Positions 35,273 through 46,522 of a stretch of 64,000 bases of DNA are shown here, one piece after another. The notes beneath the pieces are model-generated. The model was not told where the DNA came from. It saw only the letters and a list, made by a program, of their open reading frames with translations, and did no database searches. The position numbers and the translations under genes are program-made. The DNA is from Pogostemon cablin. Its lineage: Eukaryota; Streptophyta; Magnoliopsida; Lamiales; Lamiaceae. Positions within the stretch are counted from its first letter, which is position 1. Each line of letters opens with the position of its first letter. The DNA lies in contig CM043009.1 in the NCBI GenBank assembly GCA_023678885.1, positions 15,369,117 through 15,433,116 on the forward strand. Reading direction: 5' to 3'.

Positions 35273-36918
35273 TGATGGACATTTTCTCAATACACAAAAT
35301 TAATCCTCAAGTATAAGGATATCAATTGTAGTTTCGATAGGTGAACAAGTGATTATCGTACCCAAAAGACGAATTATTATCAGTTTTATTATGTTCTAAT
35401 TTACTAAGATTATGTTTGGCAAATTAGTTTTGAATTGTTACGAAATTAAATAGCAATTGACTTAAATAGCAATCAAATAATAAACAAGCAATAGAAAATA
35501 CGGTTGTGATCAAGTAAGAAATTAGGTAGTTCTTCGGGGCATCTGATTTTACTTATTAATTTCATTTTCATGCGTTATTGTCCGACTCTGCCTTGTGGTA
35601 TATGGACGCATCACTAAACCATGCAAGTTCACTCTATAGACATAAGTAAACAAGCGTATGACACGTGTGAATATCCTTGGAGCAAGAGATATAATTCACC
35701 CCCCATTCTAGGTACTATCAGTATCAATTATTTCTCGTGCACTTAGTACTCTAACTCGATATGATCTCACTTTATAGGTACTATGACGTTATACTCTTTA
35801 TCCTACTTATTAACTCGAATAAGATTAATTAACAAGTATCTATATAAGATAGTTCCAATAAGACTTAGAAATCCCTTCACTTAGAATTATAACATGTAAT
35901 CCTACTCAGCGGTGAACGAACTCAATCATTAACCAAGATATGCATTCAGACTCTACATAACAGCTAATGATGCACAAAACGACCATGAGTATGAATTGAA
36001 AAAGCACAATCTTATATAAAATAAACCACAAGTAGTGTTGTACGAAGTTTACACATGGAAATTCAATTAACTCATAAAACTTTCATAACCTTAGAACTAC
36101 TGAAGTGGTTCTAGCCCATGATTGATCTAGGAACAATCATGGTTGTTTGGTATGATCTTACTTGACACGTCAGACGAACCTCTCTTCACGATCCCTTTGG
36201 ATGATGGTAGGGTTTCATTTGTGGATGGATGATGAATGATGTGTGTCCCTTTTTCTCCTGCGAAAGCTCTTCTTTTATACTAATGGAACCTCCTTACGGG
36301 CTTAGGATGGGCTTTTGCTTGAAGCACACGTCAAATTTAGTAAAAGACATCTGGAATTACCATAAATAGAAGCAGCGAGAATCTGTTCGATCAAGCCTGG
36401 ACTGGTCGAGCAAGGTCTTCAACTCAAGCAATGGTCGAGCAAGCTCTCTGTAAGTTTTTGTATATTTTGCTCGACCAAGCTCATCTGCTCGACCAAAGTG
36501 ATGCTGGTCGAGCAACACCTCTAAGTCGAGCAACCTTTCTGTAAAATTGTGCATTACGTTTAACTTCACTCATTTGCTTGACCAAGATGATTCTGATCGA
36601 GCAACCTCTCTAAGTCGAGCAAGCTCTCTGGATGAATCTGCGTATTCTGCTCGACTTGGCCACCTTGTTCGACCAAAGTGACAATGGTCGAACACGGTCT
36701 TGAGGTCGAACGGCCTTTGAAAATCGCTTCAAAAATTATGTCTTCCAATTCCGAGCCCTTTCTACCTGTTTTCCTGTAAAAATATGCTCAAAAAGCCCTT
36801 GTACCCTCTGATTCATGATTTTTTCATAAATGTACCGATTCATCTCAATAAAAGACTCAATCGTACTCAATTTTCACGCAAATCAGAGCCCAAAATCTGT
36901 GAATTTACACTCTCATCA
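35273..36918 (-). repeat. Gypsy A 5' LTR
   Basis: 1646 bp. The minus-strand TATA box is TATAAAAG (complement at 36272-36279). It is flanked on the right by ACAAC (36919-36923), and is uninterrupted, so it gives the empty-site sequence for Copia-2. Confidence 0.95.
36385..36720 (-). repeat. TCGA hairpin array in Gypsy A 5' LTR
   Basis: Counterpart of 16190-16520. Perfect hairpin TGCTCGACCA-9 nt-TGGTCGAGCA at 36486-36514. It lies about 110-440 bp upstream of the TATA box in transcription direction. Confidence 0.92.
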
Positions 36919-36923
36919 ACAAC

Positions 36924-38067
36924 CGAGATAGACGAAGACTCTCTATCGGGATGGTTGTAGTGTGATTTGGTATTAGTATGTCTTGACTATAGAATCACAT
37001 TAGTGCACTTTGTGTGTATTGAGCAGGACCACTTGAGATCATTCGACTTGTAATGTCTATATAGAAGAACTTGATCTCAGTTATTATGGATGTTCATGCT
37101 CTTAATTCCTATACAATAACCTCAACACGTAAGGCAGTATGAATTTCTTTGATTCATCAATAGGTGAGATTTACATGTAATTAAATAGTGATGTCTCTAT
37201 GGTGTGCTGTTGATTATAGAAGGAATCTGTATCCGATATAGGTTGATGATGTCCCCTTGAGGAGCTCATAAGGATTATCATGTAAACCCTACAGGTGGAT
37301 TTATTCCGGCATGATAATGAGGTTTAGTGGTACTACTCTCGGATGAGATATTAATTAATGGAGTTGTCAGTAACTTAATTAATTAATGGACATTGTATAT
37401 CTTTAACATGAGGAGACTAACGGGCTCATAATAAGAAGGAGCCCATAACATAATTATGGGATTAGGAAGGTAGTGCAGTAATAATATTTTAGTGGTATAT
37501 ATTATTATTATTGGACTTAAGTATAAGCTTTGGGCTAAGCTTGGATACTTAAGCCCAATGGAGGCCCAACTCTAATTTCTCCTCCTGGTCTCTGTTGTAG
37601 CCCATATATAAGTCATCTCAACTGTTCTTACCCTAGATGAGGCATGCCTAACACGTGAATATGGTAGACAGAATGGCAGATTGAGAAGATCTCGAAGATC
37701 GTCACCCACATGAAATCGAGATTGGACTTGGGAATACAGCAGAAGACCAGAGGGTTATTTGCTGCTGCTGTTCGCCAACTTGTGCTATTTTTATAAAATT
37801 GTATAGGTCTCAGAATTCAATGTGTGATATATTGACGGAAAGCCACAGAAGAAAGGATCGTTTTGGCATATAGATCACTAGATTCGGAGATCAGCCGAGG
37901 GAGTTATACCCAAAACGGTGATGCTACACAGGCTGCCAGCGAGAATCCTTCTTCTCCAACATACCCTGGTGTAAGGTAATACGTTTTTTGTTTTCATGCT
38001 TCCGCTGACTGTTAAAAATATATGGAATCCTAACGGTTCATGTTAACCAAATGATCGAATGCCAATA
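36924..38067 (+). repeat. Copia-1 5' LTR, right part
   Basis: Resumes the LTR broken at 6611 and ends GCCAATA (CAACA in the other LTR). TATA box TATATAAG at 37605-37612. Confidence 0.93.
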
Positions 38068-38069
38068 AT

Positions 38070-38081
38070 TGGTATCAGAGC
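38070..38081 (+). promoter_or_regulatory. Copia-1 primer binding site
   Basis: TGGTATCAGAGC, complementary to the 3' end of initiator-Met tRNA, 2 nt after the LTR. Confidence 0.92.
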
Positions 38082-38169
38082 TTCGATTTCAAGGTGAAGC
38101 GTGAAACGTTAGGCTTGGGTTTGCGTGGTGTACATGGATTAGGGTTTAGAATTATGTTTTTTGTTGAAT

Positions 38170-39790
38170 ACTTTAATTGTACATGGTGGCACACGAGCAC
38201 CACACGACGGGTCGATGATGGAAGCAACGGACATGGTAGCGTGAGCATATGGTGTTTGGCGCTGGTGTCACACGACTGCTATCAACGAAAGAACTCAACA
38301 GTGCTGGACGACGTGGCTAGGATTTGTCAAAACCCACACGGCGATGCGACCATCGAAGGTTGGGGTTGATGGCGGCGGATGTGTGATGGTGGCTCAATAC
38401 CGTGGGTTGATAGTGTATCGCCAGTGAAAGTCGCTGGGTCAGCCACTGTTCGCGTGATTAGCTGCCGGTGGACTCTGTTGGTTCTCAAACTGGTAGAGTT
38501 GGTAGCGGTATCATCAACTTCAAGCGGTGGCTGGGGCTCGTGTGATTCTGGCTGGGCATGATCGTGATGGGGCTGAACACGGCGGCTGAGAAATGGGCCA
38601 AGGGCACTTCAAGGCTGCATGGTGAAAATTGATGCAGCACCGCAGCGAATAATTGATGATCGGAGGTGGCCGGGGCATGTCAGACCTGGTTCCGAGCGAG
38701 TCGACCATACGTCCGGGTGGGTCTGCAGCGGTTCCAGGCGAGTATGCAGTATAGTTTCGATTGAGTCTCGCTTTCTTTAGAGCGGGTCTGACGGATGGCT
38801 GGATGAGTTGCAGGGCCTTTCCGAAAGGTCAGCGCTTGGTTCCAAGTGAGTCAGTTGCTGGCCAGCACATCGGAGGTGCGAGCCTGGTTGTCAGAAGGCA
38901 CGATCGGAACTAGCAAGTGTCACTATGGCATGTGACACGGAAGGGTGAAAGCATGGCGTGCTGGGTGAGCAGTAGCAGACTGACTGATGCATGTCGTACG
39001 GTGCTAGTGGCACGAAGACGACCATCCAGGTGAAGATGGCCAGGGCGAGTCATGCAGTATTCCTGGGCGAGTCATTAAGATTTCCAGGCGGGTCTGCGAT
39101 TGAGGAACGCTCGATGTCATGTGTGATGACTTGTGGATGAGCAGCTTGCAGCGCACGAATTCCATCTCCTGCTGGGCGTGAGGTGCACGAGTCGTGCCAA
39201 GAAAAGGCACGACTGACAGAGATGTGCATAGCAGTACAGATGGTCTTGCGGCACGATCGAGATTGGCACTGATTGCGAGCAGCACGACTCATGGCCTGCC
39301 GGCACGACCGCCGACTGCTGTTGGCACAAGTCGTGCAGGCTTCAGTTGCAGGCAGATTGCTGCTAGCGTGCAGACACAAGGTGCTGGGTGTGCTGGGCTG
39401 ATGGCCGTCGCTAGTTCAGGTGTGTCGAGCAAGGCACACAATGTCGGGCAGGTAGTCGAGCGCGAATGCGCGGCGTCGAGCGATATGCTAGGAGGACGTC
39501 GTGCGGTGTGCTCGGTATTGTGCACGATAAATGGGCAGCTAGGTGTGAGGATGTCGAGCAGGGTGTCGGAGTGTTGAAGCAGGTTGGCAGACAAGGAATT
39601 TGAGGAATTTTCTTCATAAGATTCTTTCATAATTTCATTTAGGTTTTGGGGCATTGCCCCGAACCCCGCGACCTGACCAGGCAGGTAGATCCCTGCAATA
39701 TCATCGGGGAGGTCGAACCCTGCATAGTCACATCTGCACAATTTCGTGATTGGAGGCGAACAATCGTATTCGCTGTTATATAACTGCATT
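38170..39790 (+). other. G+C-rich leader of Copia-1
   Basis: About 1.6 kb, markedly richer in G+C than everything else in the window. It has degenerate internal repeats: GGCGAGTCATGCAGTATTCC- and GGCGAGT-type units (38690-39100) and GGCACGA(C/T)-type units (39180-39340). Open frames on both strands reflect base composition and have no motif I recognise. No clear counterpart in Copia-2. It could be captured host DNA or a fast-evolving leader. Confidence 0.6.
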
Positions 39791-40005
39791 AATTGATTTA
39801 ATTATCTAATTATTGTTATATATGTATGCATGATTCTCTGTGATTTACTGCCTTATGTGCCGTAATAGGAGCATGTTTGGTTGCATATTATAACTGAATA
39901 TTATATACATGTAAAAACCCTCGATGTTAAAATTACTAAGTGGGAGAGGGGATTGGTAATTAATTACCGTGGCCTCCATTATTGGTTTGTAAGTGATGTG
40001 AGTAA

Positions 40006-40320
40006 ACTTGCGTGTTGGCAATAGGCCTTCCTCCCTAACGGATGAGTTTATTCACGGATCACTAGTACTGACTTCATTAAATAATTATTGTTTGTAATGT
40101 AGCACATTAACTTGCGTGTTGGCATAGACCTTCCTCCCTAACGGAGGAGTTTATGTGCGGTTCACTGGTACAAACATATAATCGATGATTGTAGGAAGTT
40201 ATCCGAGCGCGTGTGTACTTCTTCAACTGTAAGGCACATAAGCTTGGGCCACGGACTTGGGATCAAAAAATAGTGTACACTTAGATGTAAATAATTAGTA
40301 TCCTCCCCAACGGAGTCACT
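40006..40320 (+). repeat. Copia-1 leader direct repeats
   Basis: Units CTTGCGTGTTGGCA(A)TAG(G/A)CCTTCC... followed by CCTAACGGA(T/G)GAGTTTAT at 40006-40068 and 40110-40171, and a third partial CCTCCCCAACGGAG at 40302. Conserved in Copia-2 (12151-12475). Confidence 0.75.
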
Positions 40321-40789
40321 ACTATTATTTGCATGGTTAAAGAGGAACCAACTATTAATTATTTTATCATGAGGTTAGGTTGACGAATGAAATTAATGGG
40401 TAAAACCTTCTCTTGTAAATATTTGGGTTTGTAAACGTCCACACTAATATGGCTTGCAGACTCACGGTGCTTGAGATGTCGGTGAATTTTATTTTTATAT
40501 TATTTTGAGGGAATCAATATAAAAGGATAAAATTCGAAGATTTGATCGGTGTATTTATTTATGATTCTTTGATTTTCAAAATGGTTTTATCTCACTCATT
40601 GTTTACTAAAAGAAACATATTTACTTGTCCAAAATTAGATGATTAGAAAAGAATCTTGGTTTTAATTTTTACTGCTTAGAAAATTAAATATGTGTTCTTA
40701 CTAAGGATGTCCCATGATACCTATTAAAGTCTCTAGTGTAGAGGTGAGAGGTTCATAGAAATATGATGGTCTCATGCGACTCTTCAGAT

Positions 40790-43282
40790 ACTTGAGTAAG
40801 TAAGAAAGGCAAGAGATAATGGATAAGTTAATGAATGAATTCAGAATGCTTGGAGTAGAATCTGAAGGAAAAACCTAGATCAATTTATTCTCCATAATTT
40901 GCCTGGATATTCGAGCAAGTTCTACCTGAAATACGAGAGGTTATATATGGTGGGGAACTTCTAACAAAACATGTGGCAAAGGAAAGTCATTTTCATCATG
41001 ATGTGAACAAGGTTAGTACCTCATTCACTAGTCGTTGAAGCATGATTAATGATGGCATTTACTGACACGTTGTCTGTAGATACCGGAGTCACTTAAAGTC
41101 TGCAACTAAGTGATGATGAGATTGTAATATACATGGGTAATACTACGAGAGTAGTGGCTGTTGCAGAAGGAGTTATTTATTTATCTTACGATATGAATAA
41201 ACATTTGGTTTTGATAAATTGCCTTTACGTACGTTTTTGATAGAATGAATTTGATTTCAATTTCTATGCATTTACGGATGGATACTCTATTTCATTTAGA
41301 TGACATGATCATTATAATGAAGGATGGAGCTATAATCTGTTGTTGTACGTTGGTGGAAAATTTGTACGCTCTTAAATCATGCTTATCTCACGGATGCAAC
41401 AAATAGTAATTAATAACGCGTCTTCTAATCTTAATAGGAGTGAGACTCTTTTGGAAATGATTAGATAGATGACGAATTATTTGGAATTACTAAATTCATT
41501 TTATGGGTATGCCCTAAAAACAACATTTGTATAACGTTTGTCTGGTTGTGGGATATCTTAGAAAAATGAAGGGTGATGATTTATTTAGTCCAAAAGATCG
41601 AAGGGTGATTGTTAACACAAACACTAGATTTTGGAAAGAACTATGTATTAAATCATAAACCCAAGTATAAATTATTCTAAAGGAAGTAAGTGGGAAAACA
41701 CAAAGTATTAGTATCAAGTGTACAAGAGAATATACCACAAGGTAAACTGCAACGCGTTTCACATCTGATACACAATTGCGTGTAGTGCCTTGTCGTAGTA
41801 GGAGGGTTGTTCGACAACCTGTAAGATATATATTTTGGAAGAGTCGTGAGATTTGGTCCCTAGTAAACATGGAATAGACCCACGGATACGACGAAGCACT
41901 ATAAGATAGAAATGCCGAATCTTAGCAAAGAGCAATGGTTTCTGAAATAGAATTGATGGATTCCAAATCAAGTCTGGGAGCTTGTAGGACAACTAAATGG
42001 TGTAAAAGCCATTGGAAGTAGTCATACAAAATAAAAGAGGATTATATGGTAAGGTGAAAACCTTGAAAGCAAAGCTTGTTGTGAAAATGTATAATCAGAA
42101 AGAAAAGGTTTGATTATGAAGAAACCTATTTTTCGATAGCTATGCCTATGTTGATCCAGACTCTTTTATCTGTTGCTACTCATATGAAATATGAGGGATA
42201 ACAAATAGATATCAACACAGCTTTCCTGATTGGAAGTCTTGAGAAAAATATCTAGTTGAAATAACCAGAGTGATTCATTGCAAAGGGCTAAGAGCATTGT
42301 GATAGTAAGCTTAGGTGTCCATCGATGGACTAAAGCAAGCTTCAAGATCATGAAACATCCGTTTTGATGAGGAAATCCAAGCATATGGATTTATTCAATA
42401 CGCGGATGTGTCTTGTGTATTGAAAAGAGTGATCGAAATGTGGTGGTATTTTTTGTACTGTACGTAGATGATATATTGCTCATTGGAGACAATGAAATAG
42501 TATTGTCGGGCGTATGGGTATGGTTGATAAAGCGATATGAGATAAAGGACTTAAGAGGAGGAAAAATATCCTTTTGATCACGGTAATACGGATCATAAGA
42601 AAGGATATTACGCTTGTCTCAAGCTTCATGAGATGATACGATCCTTATTTGTTTTAGCATGTGACTTTATTTAAGGAAATGTGTCTTGAGACGTAAAAAG
42701 AAGATAAAGGTGATGAAAGCGGTTCCTTATGCTTCGGCGAATAAGAAAGCTTAATCTAAGGAATGCTATGCACGAGAATGGATATTTGTTTTGATGAACA
42801 CATAGATAGTGGGTATCAAAGGTAACCCGAAATAAGAACGTTGAACTGTGGTAACACATAATTTTGAAGTACATGAAAAGGTAGAAATTATATGTGGACT
42901 TACCAAACAGATTCACTGCTTCTTATGGGTTACATTGATTCACATTTTTCAAATCAGATAAGGACGACAGTCAATCCACCTGAAAGGTTGTGTTTAATTT
43001 TAGGAAGTTGAGTCATAATATGGGGAGTGTTATACATAAATATATTTCAGACTCCAGACTCCATCATGGAAATATGATAAAATGGAGCCTATGAGGCAAC
43101 CAAAGTATATGTATAACTCTAGAAACTTCATGATGGACTTTGAAGTGTTTCTAAGTTTGCCCAAGGTTATCACAATTTATTTTGATGATAATAGTGCAGT
43201 TGCAAACTTGAAGGAATCACGAGCCCATAAGGAAATTAAACACATGGAGCGCGAGTACCACTTGTTACGAGAAATCGTATGA
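40790..43282 (+). pseudogene. Copia-1 gag-pol remains, integrase core deleted
   Basis: Plus-strand pieces in Copia order. A UBN2-type gag remnant (40790-41000; LMNEFRMLGVESEGKT) comes first, then a gag-pre-integrase block (41130-41260; NTTRVVAVAEGVIYLSYD). Then RSETLLEMIR and NSFYGYA (41430-41520), the tail of integrase, so the D-D part of the catalytic core between 41370 and 41430 is missing. GYLRKMKGDDLFSPKDRRV follows, then RT (41770-42480) with INTAFLIGSLEKNI and an intact YVDDILLIGDN at 42461. RNase H (43082-43282) ends SRAHKEIKHMEREYHLLREI. Stops and frameshifts throughout. Confidence 0.85.
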
Positions 43283-43432
43283 TGAGGGGAAGGTTATTGT
43301 CGCCTAGATTACATCGGATGATAACCTAGTAAATCCATTTACAAGGACCTTAAGGCAAGAGCTTTTGATGGTCGTGTAGTGGGAGTGGGAATCAGATGTA
43401 TGGCAGAAGACATGACAGCATAGTCTTTTAGT

Positions 43433-43445
43433 ATAAGTGGGAGAT
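43433..43445 (+). promoter_or_regulatory. Copia-1 polypurine tract
   Basis: TAAGTGGGAGAT just before the 3' LTR. Confidence 0.85.
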
Positions 43446-44830
43446 TGTTGAATTGTATACTAAAAATCTAGTTTTAGTATGAACAATGTTATAATAATTT
43501 ATTTGAAATGAGAATCATATGATCAAATGATTGCGTCTTATAATTTATTTATATGTCGATGAAATAGTCCACTTACTTTATACTGTAGATAATATATTGT
43601 GCGACAACACGCGGAATATCATATTATCGGTTTCCTTATAAAGTATAAACATATGCTCACAATCAAGATAGACGGAAACTCTCTATCAGGATGGTTGTAG
43701 TGTGATTTTGTATTAGTTTGTCTTGACTATAGAATCACATTAGTGCACTTTGTGTGTATTGAGCAGGAGTACTTGAGATCGTTCGACTTGTATTGTCTAT
43801 ATAGAAGAACATGATCTCAGTTATTATAGATGTTCGTGCTCTTAATTCCTAAATAATAACCTCGATACGTAAGACAGTATGTATTTCTTTGATTCATCAA
43901 TGGGTGAGATTTATATGTAATTAAATAAAAAAACTCGGTGAGTTGGGAAATAATGCTGTCTCTATGGTGTGCTATTGATTGTAGAATGAATCCGTGTCCG
44001 ATATAGGTTGATGATGTCCCCTTGAGGAGCTCATAAGAATTATCATGTAAACCCTACAGGTGGATTTATTTCGGCATGATAATGAGGTTGAGTGGTACTA
44101 CTCTCGGATGAGATATTAATTAATGGAGTTGTCAGTAACTTAATTAATTAATTAATATTGTATCTTAAACATGGGGAGACTAACGGGCTCATAATAAGAA
44201 GGAGCTCATAACTTAATTATGGAATTAGAACGATAGTGCAGTAATAATATTTTAGTGGTATATATTATTATTATTGGATTTAAGTATAAGCTTTGTACTA
44301 AACTTGGATACTTAAGCCCAATGGAGGCCCAACTCTAATTTCTCCTCTTGGTCTATGTTGTAGCCCATATATAAGTCATCTCAACTATTCTAACCCTAGA
44401 TGAGACACGCCTAACACATGAAGAGGGTAGATAGAATAGCAAATTGAGAAGACCTCGAAGATCGTCGCCCACAAGACGTCGAGATTGGACTTGGGAATAC
44501 AACAGAAGACTGAAAGGTTGTTTGCTGCTGCTGTCAGCCAACTTGCATGATTTTTATAAAATTGTACAGACCTTAGAATTTAATGTGTGATATACTGACG
44601 AAAAGCCACGGAAGAGAGGATTGTTTTGATATATAGATCACTCAATTCGAAGATCAGACAAGAGAGTTATGCCCAAAATGGTGAGATTGCACAGGTTGCC
44701 GGCGAGAATCCTTCTTCTCCAACATACTCTGGTGAAAGGTAATACGTTTTTTGTTTTCATGCTTCCACTGACTGTTAGAAATATATAAAACCCTAACGAT
44801 TAACATTAACCAAATGATCAAACGCCAACA
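43446..44830 (+). repeat. Copia-1 3' LTR
   Basis: 1385 bp, uninterrupted, TGTTG...CAACA. TATA box TATATAAG at 44368-44375. Followed by the ATTAC duplication (44831-44835). Confidence 0.95.
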
Positions 44831-44835
44831 ATTAC

Positions 44836-46517
44836 AAGCTCAGTTCTAAAACATGGAAATCTTATTAGTTTTAATGAATTAAATTTGAATTCTAGCATGT
44901 CCATCACTTTTTATATTTATAAATCACAATTTTCTTTCTTATTCTTTTGTCATGCAATTTGTCATGTAAGCTAAGGCTATTGAATAGAATTATTATGTCC
45001 AAGTTATCTTTCGCTTTATGATTTCATATTCAATTATCATTTTATGATGCAGTGGAGCCGATAATCTCTTGGAGTAAGAAACCCAACGACTTTTCTAGAT
45101 GGGGCTATGGTCAGTGGTCTTTTTTTCTTTCTATTTCTCCAGTTCAAAGGTTAATGAGGAAAAAAAATTTAGTTTTGAGTGGTAGCAATGCAAACCATTG
45201 AGATGACTTGAATTTATATAGAGTTTTAGATGTTGTAGCTGAAATAGAAAATAAAAAAGCATCATCAAGTAAGATTGCGGAATGTTTATAAGTGATAATT
45301 TTTGTGATGCAATAGTGAAACCTCACACGTGATCTTTAAGTTTTTTCTGAGTAGTTATTTCACGTGCCATAAAAGGAGGAAAAGAACAAGGTTTTGATGT
45401 CATTCTATGTGACACATTTGGACTTCTCCTTACTCAAGTAAGAGATTTCAGTGGCATAATATATCTAACGATTTAAGTGGTTGTAGCTGAATCTTAGTTG
45501 ATAATTCATTATGGTCACTTCTTGTAGCACTTTATCATAAGCTATTATTTAAAGTGCAGATGAGTGCAATTGATAAATTCTTGAGTTGATCACTTTCCTA
45601 ATGCATGTTAATATTGGGAGACTATCATGACTCCCTATAGGAAAAGTATGCCTTCATCTTATAAGGTTTTCATAATTCATTGTATAATATTCCTAAGAGA
45701 ATTGACTGTTACTACATCCTTACAGTTAAAAGTCCACGTAATTATAAAGAAGAATTGAACAAGTCTTTTTTTCCTTTTCTTTTGCTAATTATCCATTTCT
45801 TAACAAAATCGAAATGTATGTTTCTTAACATGTTTCAAGATATAATATTCCTAAGAGAATTGAATGTTACCACATCATTGCAATAACATATCTAAGGATT
45901 TTAAAAGACATGACTTGAAAAATATTAAAAATTTTATATATTTGAAGCAAGAGATCTAAAAGCTTGATGACAAAATTGAAAGGGTATGAGGAAGCATTAC
46001 CTTTGTTAAGTTTCTGTTTCTCTTTTTTGGTAATTTTATAGGCATAGTTCTTTTTTACTTTATGTGAGACGAAAGGTGAGCGCACAAATTACTAATTCCT
46101 ACAGATCAGGCTGCACTTAAGAATGCTTTTAATTCTGTTAAATTATTTACTTAAAGCATGTTGAATTTTAATTTTCTTATTTTTAGGTCGAACCCAAATC
46201 GTATGTGTTTCTTTTCTTATGACACTGACTTATGACATATGAGTTCTTATGTCTGAATTATTAAGATATATATTTTTTACATTTATGAATTAATGATAAT
46301 AATACGCATCGAATAATAGTTTTAAGAGTGATGAGTTGGCTGAAAGTGATATGTATTAAACAATAAATTTTAGTGCATAAAAATTTCCTTAGTGTTTGCA
46401 TGGTAATTAATTTGTTGATGTTATTAAATCATAGTTGTGAATGGAGGTTCTATCGATCTAACTATAAAATATTGATTGGCTAATGCAAGTTTTAAAGCAG
46501 TTTTTATAGTTCTTTAG
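44836..46517. other. Host DNA right of the nest, no gene recognised
   Basis: Continues the host sequence broken at 6392. A short exon-like stretch (about 45053-45112, after TGATGCAG) has no recognisable product. A direct repeat (TATAATATTCCTAAGAGAATTGA, 45683 and 45841, 158 bp apart) points to a small tandem duplication. Confidence 0.5.
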
Positions 46518-46522
46518 ATCGG

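Larger units (their letters stand above)
6612..36918 (-). mobile_element. Gypsy A: Athila-like Ty3/Gypsy element, minus strand
   Basis: The ends are TGATG...CATCA, with ACAAC duplicated at 6607-6611 and 36919-36923 inside the Copia-1 LTR. Without the two elements nested in it, A is about 14.0 kb: LTRs of about 1645 bp (left one split) and about 10.7 kb internal. Read on the minus strand, the order is 5' LTR (35273-36918), tRNA-Asp-type primer site (TGGCGC...GCCGGGGGA on that strand), gag, protease, reverse transcriptase, RNase H, integrase, a third ORF in the env position, polypurine tract, 3' LTR. The Gag and RT motifs and the primer site are Athila-type. Several nonsense changes and frameshifts make it inactive. 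LTR divergence is about 7% over the first 290 bp by eye. Confidence 0.93.
6393..44830 (+). mobile_element. Copia-1 LTR retrotransposon (outermost of the nest)
   Basis: The ends are TGTTG...CAACA and the flanking 5-bp duplication is ATTAC (6388-6392 and 44831-44835). The 5' LTR (6393-6611 plus 36924-38067) is split by Gypsy A. The 3' LTR is 43446-44830. An initiator-Met tRNA primer site follows the 5' LTR (38070) and a polypurine tract precedes the 3' LTR. The internal region is about 5.4 kb and carries gag and pol remains in Copia order (gag, gag-pre-integrase, integrase, reverse transcriptase, RNase H), all with stops and frameshifts. The alignable first 215 bp of the two LTRs differ at roughly 8% of sites by eye, so this is an old insertion. 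Confidence 0.93.

Noticed and set aside
38094..39789. Several open frames on both strands in the Copia-1 leader
   Set aside because: High G+C lowers stop frequency; frames overlap on both strands and show no motif.
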